DNA of 64,000 nucleotides from JAFGPS01 sp964628465 (GTDB lineage: Bacteria > Planctomycetota > Phycisphaerae > Sedimentisphaerales > Anaerobacaceae): the NCBI GenBank assembly GCA_964628465.1, contig CAZVOA010000010.1, forward strand, positions 1 to 64,000, written 5' to 3'. The notes beneath the pieces were generated by a model. The model ran no database searches and was not told the DNA's origin. It worked only from the letters and a program-made list of their open reading frames with translations. Positions 36,128 to 46,600 of the stretch are shown one piece after another (positions within the stretch are counted from its first letter, which is position 1; each line of letters begins with the position of its first letter). A program made the translations under genes and the position numbers.

Positions 36128-39061
36128 TCATTGATTTTTCAATGGAGCGGTTAAAGTAATCCTGCAGCCATGGCCGGGCTTTGAATTGATTTCGATATTT
36201 CCGCCAAAATGTTCCAGTCTTTCCCGAATGCTAAATAGACCAAATTTCGACTGACTAAAAGCGTTAGCGGCTGTTTCATCCGGCTTAAAACCAACACCAT
36301 TGTCTTCTACTCGGATTTCAATATTGTTATCTACGACTATAATATAGACCTTAACTTTTTTAGCATTCGCATGTTTAATAACATTAAAAAGAATTTCCCG
36401 AACACTTCTGAATAGTAAAACACAAATATCCTCATTAAGCGACTTAGGTATTCCGTCGCTCTTAAATTCAGTAATAATATTGTGTTTGCCCTGTACTTCA
36501 TCCTCGAGCCATGCAGCAACGGCTCTTTCAAAACCAAGTTCATGCAAAACAGGAGAACTCAGATCAAACGTCAACGATTGAGATTCTTCCATTGCATGAC
36601 GCAGCCATTCATTGATCTGTTTAATTGTTTTTTCTTTTTCTTCGGAATCTGATATACTGAGAAGTTCATCGAGCTTCATCATCGAAACCGCAAGATATTG
36701 GCCTATGTGATCGTGTAGTTCTGTAGCAATCCTGTATCTTTCCTTTTCTTCTGACAACGTTAATTGAGAAGCCAGCGATTTCAATTGATTTTGATATCTC
36801 AAAATATTTTCTTCGGCCTTCTTCTTTTCAGTAATATCTCTTACTTGTGCATGAATATATGTCTTTTTTTGAATTTCTATTGGATTTAAGGATACCTCGG
36901 CATCGAATGGAGTTCCATCGTATTTAACATGAAGCCACTGAAAAAATTGAGGTTTTCCATCATGTGCCAACTGGATTTTTTCACAGGCTTTTTCTTTAGA
37001 GTTTCGTCCATCATACTGCAACTCAGGAGAAAAATAACCGTAAGGATTCTTACCAATAATTTGTTCCTTTGTGCAGTTAAAAACCTCTAAAGTTTTTTTA
37101 TTACAATCAATAAATGTATCAAAATCCATAATAAATACAGCATCATTGGCATTATTGAATAAACTATGATAGCGAGCTTCGCTATTTTTCAACTCATCCT
37201 CAATTTTTTTCCGCTCTGTAATATCCTGAAAACTTTCAACAACAACTTCCTTTTCCGCCAAAGGAATCTTTCTGGCGCTCTTAAGAATCGGGACCAGGCG
37301 TCCATCTTTAGTTTTAACCGCCGTCTCGTTGTTGTCTATTCTAATTTTACCAAGGTCAAAAACAGGACATTTATGCGGCCCTTTTGGACAAATAATTCCG
37401 CAACGCTGCCCCACCAGTTCTGCTCGTTTGAAACCAGTAAGAACACAGAGAATATCATTAACATCCTCAATGATATAGTCTTTATTAACCACAAAGCTGC
37501 CGCCGGGAAGGTTTTCATAAAGCAAACGCCATTTTTCTTCACTTTTACGTTGAGCGTCTTCCACTTTTTTACGTTCTGTTATATCAGTTATTATACCGAG
37601 TATGGATTTGGCACCTTCGTAATCTATCAATTTTGTTGTGATGATTGCCTCGATTCGCCTGCCATCTTTGCGCACTAACGTATATTCGTACGGTTCTACC
37701 TCTTGTTCCTTCAAATGTCTTCCGAAAGCAGCTTTTATTTTTTCAATAGATTCAGACGCAATCAAACTAAAAAAATTAAAATCCTCTGCGTAATATTCTT
37801 CTCTTTCATATCCTAATATTTCAGAGGATCTCTTGTTCGTATATACGACTTTACCTTGCCTGTTGATAAAGATCATATTAGGCGACTGTTCTGCTAAATT
37901 CTTAAATTTTTCTTCAGATTCACGCAATGCCTCCGTGACATGTTTATTCTCGGTAATATCCCTCAAGGCGCCGGTTATACCTATAACTTTTCCTTTTTGA
38001 TTTTTTATTGGAGACTCGTCAACTTCCACGATTATCAGCTTGTCATCTTTTCTCTTTAACTCAAGCAGATATGTATGCTGCTTTCGACCGGTTTTTATGG
38101 CTTTTTCTGTAAGCTCGATCCCTTTTATATTTATAGGATTATCAGATGCAAGAGTTGTCCACTTTACCATCATTTCTTCAGGGGCATACCCTAACATTTT
38201 TTTGCACTGGGGACTCACATAAGTCAGCATTTGATTCGTATCATGTATATAAAACAATTCTATACTGTGTTCTATTATACTCCGAAGCTTCTGTTCATTT
38301 TCCATCAACAAAGCTTCGGCTTGCTTTCGTTCGGTTATATCTCTGGATATAACCATGATTCTTTTAGGTCCCGTTTCTGATTTAATAAGCGTAGCGGAAC
38401 TTTCCAAAAATCTTTTTTCACCTTTTTTACTATATACTTCTGCTACAATTGTTGCTTTTTTCCCCGTTATTACACTATGAAATAATTTAAGATATTTCGG
38501 AATATCTTTGAGGGATAAGACATTAATATCGGTAAATTTTTTGTTTATGGAATCCTCTTTAGAGCCGTTCCCAAAATTAACAACCTGCTTGTTTACATCA
38601 AGGATTTTTCCTGTAAGATCAAGATAAGTTATCGCGTCAGTTGCATTTTCAAAAATACTCTTAAATTTTTCTTCTGAATCTTTTAATGTTTTTTCTAATT
38701 GTTTTTGTTGTGTAATATCACGAATAATATGAATTGAATTTAGAATTTTGCCTTCTTCATCTTTTATTGGTTCAACAGTTATCGCTAACCATTGCCCCCC
38801 GGGTAAACAATATTCAGCATTAGCTCTCTGGCCGGTTTGAAGCATCTTTTGCATTGGACAATCATGGAAATGTTTTTGTGAACCATGAAATAGCTTACAG
38901 CATGATTTTCCAATTATTTTTTGGGAAGAAATTCCAGTAAAATTTTCTCCGGCTTTATTGATTTTAAAAATATGACCTTCAATATCAGTTAATACAACTA
39001 TGTCAGAAAAAGCATTGACAATATCCTGCCATATTTCATTATTTTCATGATTTGTTTTCAT
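36128..39061 (-). CDS. Six-PAS sensor histidine kinase, cytoplasmic
   Basis: A 977-aa sensor kinase with six successive PAS domains (about 1-125, 125-250, 250-375, 375-500, 500-620 and 620-750), each closing with a DIT-type motif such as RDITERK. A HisKA_3 dimerisation domain with His783 in TELHDHIGQY follows, then a HATPase_c domain (about 870-977) with DNGVGF and an FGLFSIRERLEHFGG motif, of the NarX/DegS type. PAS1 carries CCKLFHGSQKHFHDCP and PAS5 CGIICPKGPHKCP, cysteine-rich loops that could bind metal, haem or a cofactor. No membrane segment is present. No response regulator gene is adjacent, so the partner is unknown. Confidence 0.9.
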   Translation of the reverse strand: MKTNHENNEIWQDIVNAFSDIVVLTDIEGHIFKINKAGENFTGISSQKIIGKSCCKLFHGSQKHFHDCPMQKMLQTGQRANAEYCLPGGQWLAITVEPIKDEEGKILNSIHIIRDITQQKQLEKTLKDSEEKFKSIFENATDAITYLDLTGKILDVNKQVVNFGNGSKEDSINKKFTDINVLSLKDIPKYLKLFHSVITGKKATIVAEVYSKKGEKRFLESSATLIKSETGPKRIMVISRDITERKQAEALLMENEQKLRSIIEHSIELFYIHDTNQMLTYVSPQCKKMLGYAPEEMMVKWTTLASDNPINIKGIELTEKAIKTGRKQHTYLLELKRKDDKLIIVEVDESPIKNQKGKVIGITGALRDITENKHVTEALRESEEKFKNLAEQSPNMIFINRQGKVVYTNKRSSEILGYEREEYYAEDFNFFSLIASESIEKIKAAFGRHLKEQEVEPYEYTLVRKDGRRIEAIITTKLIDYEGAKSILGIITDITERKKVEDAQRKSEEKWRLLYENLPGGSFVVNKDYIIEDVNDILCVLTGFKRAELVGQRCGIICPKGPHKCPVFDLGKIRIDNNETAVKTKDGRLVPILKSARKIPLAEKEVVVESFQDITERKKIEDELKNSEARYHSLFNNANDAVFIMDFDTFIDCNKKTLEVFNCTKEQIIGKNPYGYFSPELQYDGRNSKEKACEKIQLAHDGKPQFFQWLHVKYDGTPFDAEVSLNPIEIQKKTYIHAQVRDITEKKKAEENILRYQNQLKSLASQLTLSEEKERYRIATELHDHIGQYLAVSMMKLDELLSISDSEEKEKTIKQINEWLRHAMEESQSLTFDLSSPVLHELGFERAVAAWLEDEVQGKHNIITEFKSDGIPKSLNEDICVLLFRSVREILFNVIKHANAKKVKVYIIVVDNNIEIRVEDNGVGFKPDETAANAFSQSKFGLFSIRERLEHFGGNIEINSKPGHGCRITLTAPLKNQ

Positions 39062-39521
39062 TATAGTATTTTCAAGTTGTACGGTTGCGAAAGATTAAGT
39101 TCTATTACTCATATCTAAGAGTTGCATGTATAGGCTCTACGTATTTTCTTTCTTTTCAACATTTTTCTCCCTCAAAGCTTCATTTTCATAAAAACGAAAT
39201 ACAAAATCCCTCTTTTTTGAATATATAAATATTCTTTGAGATTTTATTGATAAAAATACCTCAATGTATTTTCTAATGATTTTTCCCAAAAAGTCAAATT
39301 AAATCACTTTTTTATTTATTCCTCATAAAGTAAATTAAAAAAAAGTTGATAATTTTCCAAAAAAACATTAGCATATTGCAAGTTTGATTTTAGTATAAAT
39401 TATTTTTATACGATTTTGGTCTTGCTAAGCATAGTTTTGAAAGTGTTTTATGTTCAAAAAACGCTATAGCCGGGCTGAATATTTTCATTGAATCGATTTT
39501 ACAGGATAACTGTTGTTACAT
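39062..39521. other. AT-rich intergenic region before SRP RNA
   Basis: No gene seen in these 460 bases. They are very AT-rich, include a short hairpin around AGTATAAA and TTTATAC (39393-39411), and should contain the SRP RNA promoter, although no convincing -35/-10 pair is visible. Confidence 0.4.
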
Positions 39522-39633
39522 CCAACTAAAGTCGGGTCCCATGCAAATGAGCGGCGTGAATCTGGTCAGGCCGGGAACGGAGCAGCCATAAGCGTTAGTT
39601 TGTTGTGCCGTGGATAAACCCGACTTTAGTTGG
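39522..39633 (+). ncRNA. ffs: Small signal recognition particle RNA (4.5S type)
   Basis: A 112-base hairpin RNA. The terminal stem is perfect over 15 bp (39522-39536 with 39619-39633). The apical part, CTGGTCAGGCCGGGAACGGA followed by GCAGCC, matches the conserved SRP loop: a GGAA tetraloop on a CCG/CGG stem beside the asymmetric loops that bind Ffh. No Alu-domain extension is present, so it is the short bacterial type. It lies 65 bases upstream of sppA and could share its transcript. Confidence 0.93.
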
Positions 39634-39698
39634 CTGTATCTTTATACCTTCAAATTGATTAAGGGAAAAGAGCTTAGTTTTTTTAAGGAAATTATGAA

Positions 39699-40733
39699 AT
39701 GGATTTTAAAGGTTACAATCATTCGGAAAATCAGACTCCCTCACAACCAGCTATTCAACCAATATATATCACTGAGAGGAAGCAAAAACTTGGCTTTTTC
39801 CGAAGTATCTACGTAGGATTTTCAATTTTGCTAAAAATCGTATTCATCTTGATATTTATCAGCATAATAGCTTTTTTTGTGAGCGGCGAAAAGAACATCT
39901 TAATGGAAGATATATTGAGAGATGGACCGGCGGGAACAAAAATTGCCGTAGTCAACCTTCAGGGAACTATATATGCCGAACAAGCTGAAAACGTTTACAA
40001 ACAGTTGGAAGCCGCCCAAAAAGACGATAAAGTAAAAGCTGTAATACTCAGGGTTGACTCCCCCGGTGGGACTGTTTCGGCAAGTGACCAAATATATCAT
40101 GAAATCATGAGTTTTCGTTCAAATACTAAAAAACCTGTTATTGCGTTCATGCAGGGAACGGCAGCTTCCGGTGGTTATTATGCTTCTGTAGCATGTGAAA
40201 AAATTATAGCTGAACCCACTACAATTACAGGCTCAATCGGCGTAATAAGCTCCTATCTGGTTTTGAAAAACCTGCTTGAAGACAAGCTGGGAGTTCAGCC
40301 GGTAGTAATAAAATCGGGTGCAAAAAAGGATTGGCCAAGTTCGTTTAGAGATCCTAACGATGAAGAAAAAAAATATATCTATGATAAACTTATAAAACCT
40401 ACTCTTGATATATTTGTTGGAGTAGTCGCGAAAGGCAGAGAAAAAGTTCTTACCCCAGATGAAGTAAGGACACTTGCTGATGGGAGCATCTTCGGTGCAC
40501 AGGAAGCCTTGGAAAAGAAACTGATTGATGATATAGGCTACCTTGATGACGCGATAAATATGATAAAAACATTAGCTGGAATTGGTGATGCTCAGGTAGT
40601 TCAGTATAAAAGACCATTCTCTTTTGGCAGTATAATGGGCGTCGAAAGCAAAAAGAGCTTATTAAAACTTGATAAAAACACATTATACGAACTTGGGACG
40701 CCACAGACTTTATATCTCTGGAGTGCATATTAA
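39699..40733 (+). CDS. sppA: Signal peptide peptidase SppA (S49)
   Basis: A membrane serine-lysine protease that degrades cleaved signal peptides. The 344-aa short form has one membrane segment (about residues 36-62) and one S49 domain. The nucleophile is Ser157 in GTAASGGYYASVA and the general base lysine is in VIKSGAKKDW (around 205-210). IVRVDSPGGTV-type ILRVDSPGGTVSAS and TTITGSIGVIS are also typical. AAGGAA lies eight bases before the ATG. SRP RNA directly upstream links the two genes to protein export. Confidence 0.93.
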   Translation: MDFKGYNHSENQTPSQPAIQPIYITERKQKLGFFRSIYVGFSILLKIVFILIFISIIAFFVSGEKNILMEDILRDGPAGTKIAVVNLQGTIYAEQAENVYKQLEAAQKDDKVKAVILRVDSPGGTVSASDQIYHEIMSFRSNTKKPVIAFMQGTAASGGYYASVACEKIIAEPTTITGSIGVISSYLVLKNLLEDKLGVQPVVIKSGAKKDWPSSFRDPNDEEKKYIYDKLIKPTLDIFVGVVAKGREKVLTPDEVRTLADGSIFGAQEALEKKLIDDIGYLDDAINMIKTLAGIGDAQVVQYKRPFSFGSIMGVESKKSLLKLDKNTLYELGTPQTLYLWSAY

Positions 40734-40770
40734 GTCAGGTTTTCACTTTTTGTAGATATGGGAATTACCT

Positions 40771-41727
40771 TTGTCTGTTTTACTTTTAATCGTTGGTTTC
40801 GTTCTGGTAATTAAAGGAGCTGATTTCCTCGTTGACGGCGGCTCATCTTTAGCAAGGAAACTGCATATTTCTGACCTCGTTATCGGATTAACCGTTGTAG
40901 CTTTTGGCACATCCTTACCTGAATTAGCAGTAAATATCACAGCAAGTTTAAAAGGCAGTTCAGAAATTGCCATCACAAACGTATTGGGAAGCAATACCGC
41001 AAATATACTTTTAATCCTTGGTGTTTCGTCAATAGTTTTTCCCCTTGCGGTCACACGTGGAACAGTATATAAGGAAATCCCGTTCAGCCTGCTCGCTGCT
41101 CTGGTTCTTGCGGCGATGGCCGGTGACGCTATAATTGATGGGAAAAATACTTCCGAATTAACAAGAATAGACGGACTTGTTCTGTTAGCGTTTTTTATCA
41201 TTTTCATTTACTACACCGCAGGTATCGCTCAGGATACAAGCTCAATGAGCGAAGAGATAAATAAACATATTCATAGTTTGCGGAAATCCATAGCTTTAAT
41301 AGCAGGTGGACTTGTACTCTTGATTTTCGGCGGAAAATGGATTGTCAGCGGTGCGATAGACATAGCACATCATTTTAATATCAGCGAATCAGTCATTGGC
41401 GCTACGGTCGTTGCGGTAGGTACATCCATACCGGAACTGGCAACTTCAGTAGTTGCGGCTTTCAAAAAGAAACCGGACATAGCCGTCGGAAATGTAGTCG
41501 GCTCGAATATTTTCAATATCTTCTTAATTCTCGGAATAAGTTCAGTAATAAAACCTTTACCTGTTCATTCATCTGATATTATTCATTTCACAGCAGTCAT
41601 TATTTCAAGCATGCTTCTTTTTATCTGTATGTTTACAGGCAAAAGAAAAATTATCGACAGGTGGGAAGGCTGGATGCTTCTGGCCGGCTATATCATTTAC
41701 ATTACGGCCGTTATAGTTTTAAGATAA
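40771..41727 (+). CDS. Calcium/sodium antiporter, CaCA family
   Basis: A 318-aa inner-membrane antiporter of the YrbG type. Two inverted alpha-repeats are evident: VIGLTVVAFGTSLPELAVNI with TNVLGSNTANILLILG, and VIGATVVAVGTSIPELATSV with GNVVGSNIFNIFLILG. Conserved acidic and Asn residues in both repeats bind the cation. About ten membrane segments. The start is TTG at 40771, since a stop lies just upstream and no ATG is in frame nearby. gloB begins two bases after its stop. Ion preference is not fixed by sequence. Confidence 0.9.
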   Translation: MSVLLLIVGFVLVIKGADFLVDGGSSLARKLHISDLVIGLTVVAFGTSLPELAVNITASLKGSSEIAITNVLGSNTANILLILGVSSIVFPLAVTRGTVYKEIPFSLLAALVLAAMAGDAIIDGKNTSELTRIDGLVLLAFFIIFIYYTAGIAQDTSSMSEEINKHIHSLRKSIALIAGGLVLLIFGGKWIVSGAIDIAHHFNISESVIGATVVAVGTSIPELATSVVAAFKKKPDIAVGNVVGSNIFNIFLILGISSVIKPLPVHSSDIIHFTAVIISSMLLFICMFTGKRKIIDRWEGWMLLAGYIIYITAVIVLR

Positions 41728-41728
41728 T

Positions 41729-42457
41729 ATGAATTCTTGTATTACAATAAAAGCGTTCATCGATAACTATATTTACTTATATCAATATGAACAGAATAAG
41801 GTAATAGCAATTGATACAGGCGATAGCAAACCTGTATTTAAGGAACTTGAAAAAAACAATTTGGCTCTTGCCGCAATCCTTCTAACACATCATCACAATG
41901 ACCATATCGGCGGAGCAAGTGAACTCAAAAAGAAAACAGGTTGCAAAATAATCGGCCCAGACGCAAAACGAATTAATGATATTGATGAAATTGTCGAAGA
42001 TAAACAAATCCTGACTTTCAGAAATACCAATATAGAAGTAATCGCCACGCCGGGACATACGATAACATCTGTTTGCTATTATATCTCCAAAAATGCAGAA
42101 CAGGAAAACGGCATAGTTTTTACCGGCGATACATTATTCATCGGAGGCTGTGGAAGATTGTTCGAGTGCGAGGCGGAAACAATGTGGAATTCTCTACAAA
42201 GATTAGCCGCCCTGCCTGATGATACAAAAGTATATCCCGGCCATGATTACACTCTGGAAAACTACAAATTCGCTTTGCAGGAAAAACTTAACAATCCATT
42301 GATATTAGAGCGAATCGCGAAAATCAAACATAACAAATCAACCGTATCTTCTACAATCGCACATGAAAAAGAAACAAATATCTTTCTAAAAGCTAAATCG
42401 CTTGAAACATTCGCAGAATTACGTCAACGCAAAGATAATTTTAAATTCATATCATAA
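41729..42457 (+). CDS. gloB: Hydroxyacylglutathione hydrolase (glyoxalase II)
   Basis: A zinc metallo-beta-lactamase-fold hydrolase that converts S-lactoylglutathione to lactate. The protein has 242 aa, with the metal motif THHHNDHIGG (His54, His56, Asp58, His59), VIATPGHT and the later His/Asp sites in FTGDTLFIGGCGRLFEC and VYPGHDYTLENYKFA, a close match to GloB. The YTLENYKFA tail is typical for GloB rather than for generic MBL proteins. The start is almost overlapping with the antiporter stop, so translational coupling is probable. Confidence 0.9.
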   Translation: MNSCITIKAFIDNYIYLYQYEQNKVIAIDTGDSKPVFKELEKNNLALAAILLTHHHNDHIGGASELKKKTGCKIIGPDAKRINDIDEIVEDKQILTFRNTNIEVIATPGHTITSVCYYISKNAEQENGIVFTGDTLFIGGCGRLFECEAETMWNSLQRLAALPDDTKVYPGHDYTLENYKFALQEKLNNPLILERIAKIKHNKSTVSSTIAHEKETNIFLKAKSLETFAELRQRKDNFKFIS

Positions 42458-42568
42458 TTTTATTAAAATAAGGAATTTCCTTACAAATATCATTTTGAAC
42501 TCGTTTTTGAAACTATGAGTATAAATAACATGAGTTTATGCTAAAATTCCAAGAAAGGAGTTTATAAA

Positions 42569-43585
42569 ATGAACAGCAAAAAGCTTAAAACAGTTTTAAT
42601 GCTTTCTGTTATAGTTTTGAGTTGCAGTCTATGGGTTTTATCTGAACCGCAAAAAGACAACTCACAGCCAGTCTTAAAAACAAAAAAGGAAGAGAAAAAA
42701 ATGTATAGAAAACTAACACGTGATGAAGAAAGAGTTATCGTAAAAAAAGGAACGGAAGCGCCTTTTACTGGTGAATATAACAATTTTTTCGAAAAAGGTG
42801 TTTATACCTGCCGCAGATGCGGTGCGGAACTTTTCGAGTCAGACAATAAATTCGCATCCGAGTGTGGCTGGCCAAGCTTTGACGAACAAATTCCAGGTGC
42901 GGTCAAGTGGACGCCCGATAAAGATGGAATGCGTACCGAAATTACCTGCACAAACTGCGGCGGGCATCTCGGACATGTATTTCTTGGCGAAGGTTATACC
43001 GCCAAAAATACACGATATTGCGTTAACTCAATTTCGATGATTTTCATACCCGCTGAAAAAAGAGTACGAACCGAGAAAGCGATTTTCGCTTCCGGCTGCT
43101 TCTGGGGTACGGAATTTTATATGCAGAAAGAACCGGGTGTAATCTCAACCACCGTTGGTTATACAGGCGGCCATGTTGATTATCCTACATACGCACAGGT
43201 ATGTACCGGCACAACTGGTCACGCTGAATCCGTACAGATTATTTATGATCCAAACAAAACCAGTTATGAGAAATTAGCGAAACTTTTCTTCGAGACGCAT
43301 GATTTCACACAAGTAAACGGGCAGGGTCCGGATATTGGGCCTCAGTATCGCTCAGCGATATTCTACTTAAACGACAAGCAGAAAGAAACCGCAATCAAAC
43401 TTGTTAATATTCTCAAGGAAAAAGGCAAAAACGTCGCGACGGAAATTACACCCGCCGGAAGATTTTGGCCCGCGGAAGAATATCACCAGCAATACTATGA
43501 CAAGAACGGCAAACGTCCCTACTGCCATGTATATCGAAAAATATTTGATAATAAAACAGAAGCTGAACCTGCAAAAAAGCTGTAG
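42569..43585 (+). CDS. msrBA: Exported MsrB-MsrA methionine sulphoxide reductase fusion
   Basis: Repairs oxidised methionine: MsrB reduces the R-sulphoxide and MsrA the S-sulphoxide. In this 338-aa protein MsrB comes first (about 45-165), with zinc cysteines in CRRCGAELF and CTNCGGHLGHVF and the catalytic Cys151 in RYCVNSISM. MsrA follows (about 170-330), with Cys177 in GCFWGTEFY. The N-terminus is a signal sequence with a possible lipobox (VLSC, Cys19), so it probably acts outside the cytoplasm. AAGGAG precedes the ATG. The TAG stop lies within the palindromic repeat 43582-43609. Confidence 0.93.
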   Translation: MNSKKLKTVLMLSVIVLSCSLWVLSEPQKDNSQPVLKTKKEEKKMYRKLTRDEERVIVKKGTEAPFTGEYNNFFEKGVYTCRRCGAELFESDNKFASECGWPSFDEQIPGAVKWTPDKDGMRTEITCTNCGGHLGHVFLGEGYTAKNTRYCVNSISMIFIPAEKRVRTEKAIFASGCFWGTEFYMQKEPGVISTTVGYTGGHVDYPTYAQVCTGTTGHAESVQIIYDPNKTSYEKLAKLFFETHDFTQVNGQGPDIGPQYRSAIFYLNDKQKETAIKLVNILKEKGKNVATEITPAGRFWPAEEYHQQYYDKNGKRPYCHVYRKIFDNKTEAEPAKKL

Positions 43586-43609
43586 AGACGCACGGCCGTG
43601 CGTCTCTAC
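43582..43609. repeat. Perfect 28-bp palindromic repeat at msrBA stop
   Basis: The copy is identical to the one at 6384-6411. Its second to fourth bases are the TAG stop of msrBA. With five Ts after it (43610-43614) and a T run on the opposite strand, it is probably a bidirectional terminator for msrBA and the convergent GH115 gene. Confidence 0.88.
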
Positions 43610-43618
43610 TTTTTGATT

Positions 43619-46600
43619 CTATTTATGATAGCTTTCGGTTGGTCCGAGATAGCTTGGCTTCCAGCCGCCAATGTCGAGAACGAACTTCTGAACAACAATT
43701 CCGGGATCAACCATCCAGATTTTCAATGTATGATAGCCGGAACCTTCTATGTTAAGTGTAGTTTGGGCGATATGGCAATAATTTCTTACCGCGTTTTCCC
43801 ACGTTCGGTTACCATTAACTGCACTGAAAGTTTGTGGCAGAATCTCAATAACTTTCGGTTCCTGGTCATCAATCGATACCGCGATATTTGTTCCCCTTGT
43901 CGGATCGAAATTTAATGAAGGACCAACGATTCCATAGAATTTTACTTCGCCGGGATTGAATATATACATCTTGTATTCAAGGCACGGTGAATTCTGCGGA
44001 GGATTTACACTCTTTGCGGTTACCGGCATAATCGACAAGCCGGACAGTGTGCGGCCGTAATCTTCAATAACTTCCCAGCGAACATCACCGGCGGGAACAT
44101 TCTTTGTAAAATGTTCCGCTTCAATTGAAATAACACCCTGTCCCTCGACAAAGCCATCGAGATTTTCACGTGTCACTTCAGTTGGATTAAAAGCATTAAC
44201 TTTAACTGTAGCAGTTTCACCGGTCTTTCCATTGAGCGTGACTGTTCCTTCGGATTTACCTTTAGGAGCTTTGCTCCAGTCCACAGAGACCCAGATTCTC
44301 TCATCTTTGGCTGCTGTTCCCTTTGTCGAGCTAAGCACTATCCACGGCTGATTCGCGGTGGCAGTATAATCAACTGAATTCTGGTCGCGATTGAAAACAT
44401 CTATAAACTGTTTCTGCTGATTGAATACATCAAATTGCGGCAGTGATAATTCCTCAGTTCCCGGCCAGGCTTGTTCTGAGCCTTCTACCGCAACGCCAAG
44501 TGCGGCTTCTGCCAACGGGATGACAGTTCTTGTACGCGGCGCACTGTTTCGCTGTGGTGCATTCCAGCTTGTATAACCGATATGTACCTGATCCATAAAG
44601 TGATTCCATTTGCCGTCAGCAAATTCTGTATGATAAAATTTGACTAAATCGGCATCGTTCTGGAACAATTTACTAACTTTATCAGCCAAATCGTTCGCGG
44701 AAACACGTCCCTGCTGAGCATAAAGAGCATTCTTTCCGGCGGTCAGATAAAGTTCGGTATAATTGGCACTGATTTTTGTCGGGAACAATATCAAATCATA
44801 AAACGTGTCTTTAACGTTTTCCGGCAGCTTATTGTAAATTTCTTCCGCTTTAGCGGCAAGAGCGTTAAATTCTTCGACAACTGTTTCGGCTTCCCTGTAA
44901 TTTGTCTGGCTATACACGGAAGTATCAAGTAATTCAGGTTTGCGTCTCGAGTTGAATCGTGCATATTTTACATAGATTTCGGCAATATCTTTTGCGAACT
45001 CCGAGCCGAATTCACGCGACGCCCACATTTCAATATAATCTCTAATATTATCGTTTGTCCATTGTTTTGTATTCCAGCCAAGATTCAGGAAATACTCAGT
45101 TGGGAAAATGACATGTTTCAAATGGCCTACGTTTACAATCCAGATTCTGTCGGCGCCGTATTCTTTGGCGAGTGTCATCTGCTCCCAGACCTGCGGGAAA
45201 GCAATCGTATTTATCCACATATAATCACGCGGCCCGCCATGATAATCGAAATGGTAATAAATCCCCGCCCCGCCGGAGCGTTTTCTTTCGGCTTCGGTCG
45301 GTAATCTGCGGACATTGTGCCAGTTGTCCTCAGCCCAGAGCAGTGTCACATCATCGGGAACACGCAGGCCTCTTGTGTAATATTCCTGTACTTCCTTATA
45401 CAGACACCATGCCTGCGGCACTTCTGAAATATCTTTTTTATATACATCAGAAATCATTTCTCTCTGGACATCCACTATTTTTTCAAGAAGAGCCATGCTT
45501 TCTTCGACGGTGCCGCCGCGAATCATTTCCGTATCATTGGCACCGCGTAAACCAATAGTCAAAATACTTTCATAATCCTTATTTCTTGTAATTCCATCAC
45601 GCCAGAATTGCTGTAATTCATCTGGTTGTGTGTAATAATTCCAACTGTTTCTAAAACGCCTGTCCCATTCTTTCTGAGCACGAATCATCGGCTCCTGATG
45701 TGACGTTCCCATTACTATGCCGTACTCATCAGCGAGTTTCGGATTCAATGGATCGTCTTCGTTAAAAGCGTTATTCCACATTGCCGGCCAGAGATAATTA
45801 CCCTTCATACGAAGTATCATCTCGAAAACAGTTTTATAAAACTCACTGTTATAATTTGTAACATTCCCCGGAACAGGCGGATTCTGTGATTGCGGAACAG
45901 TACCGAAGTTTTCTCTCACCCAGTTGCTCAAATCAGGTGCTTCATCGTTAATGAAAATTCCTCTGTACTTGACCGAAGGAGGTCCTTGCTTGTTTCTTCC
46001 GGGCAAAACATAGATCGAATTCTTCTTTTTGGGCTGTGAATCGCCCCAGAAATGTATCGGAGATATTCCTATATCTTCCGACAAATCATAAATGCCATAA
46101 ATTGTGCCGCGTTTGTCACTTCCTGCTATTACAAGAGCGCGATCCACTCCCAGAAGCGGCTTCTCAACTACCTGAACTACGAAAGTTTCCCACTGCCCTT
46201 TGACATCGGAAACATTTATCTTGTTTTCACTTGCAAGCTGGTCAATAATCGGGCTTTTTCCAAGAGTACCAACCAAAATGACTTCTTTCGCATTAGGAAC
46301 GGAATCTTTGGAAATTGCAGGTTCGATACCTGTAACCTTTTTAATATCACTTTGCAGGTCACCAACGGCACGAATAACACCCGGCCAGTCCTGACTGCTG
46401 AAATATATAGGTGCCGCTTTGCCATCTGCCGCTAAAGTCAATGCTTCAGGCTTGCTTTGCTCGGATATATACGATTCGAAATCGATACCCAAAGATGCTT
46501 GAGTGGCTATAAGCAATACAAAAAAAACAATCCAAATTTTCCATATAGATACTAATTTTGTCATTCTGAACGAATTGAAGAATCTGATACGCTCAAACAC

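Noticed and set aside
39610..39816. Short open frame over the SRP RNA end
   Set aside because: It overlaps the RNA stem and the sppA start, and has no family features.
45062..45558. Plus-strand open frames inside the GH115 gene
   Set aside because: They are antisense to a well-conserved enzyme and match no family.
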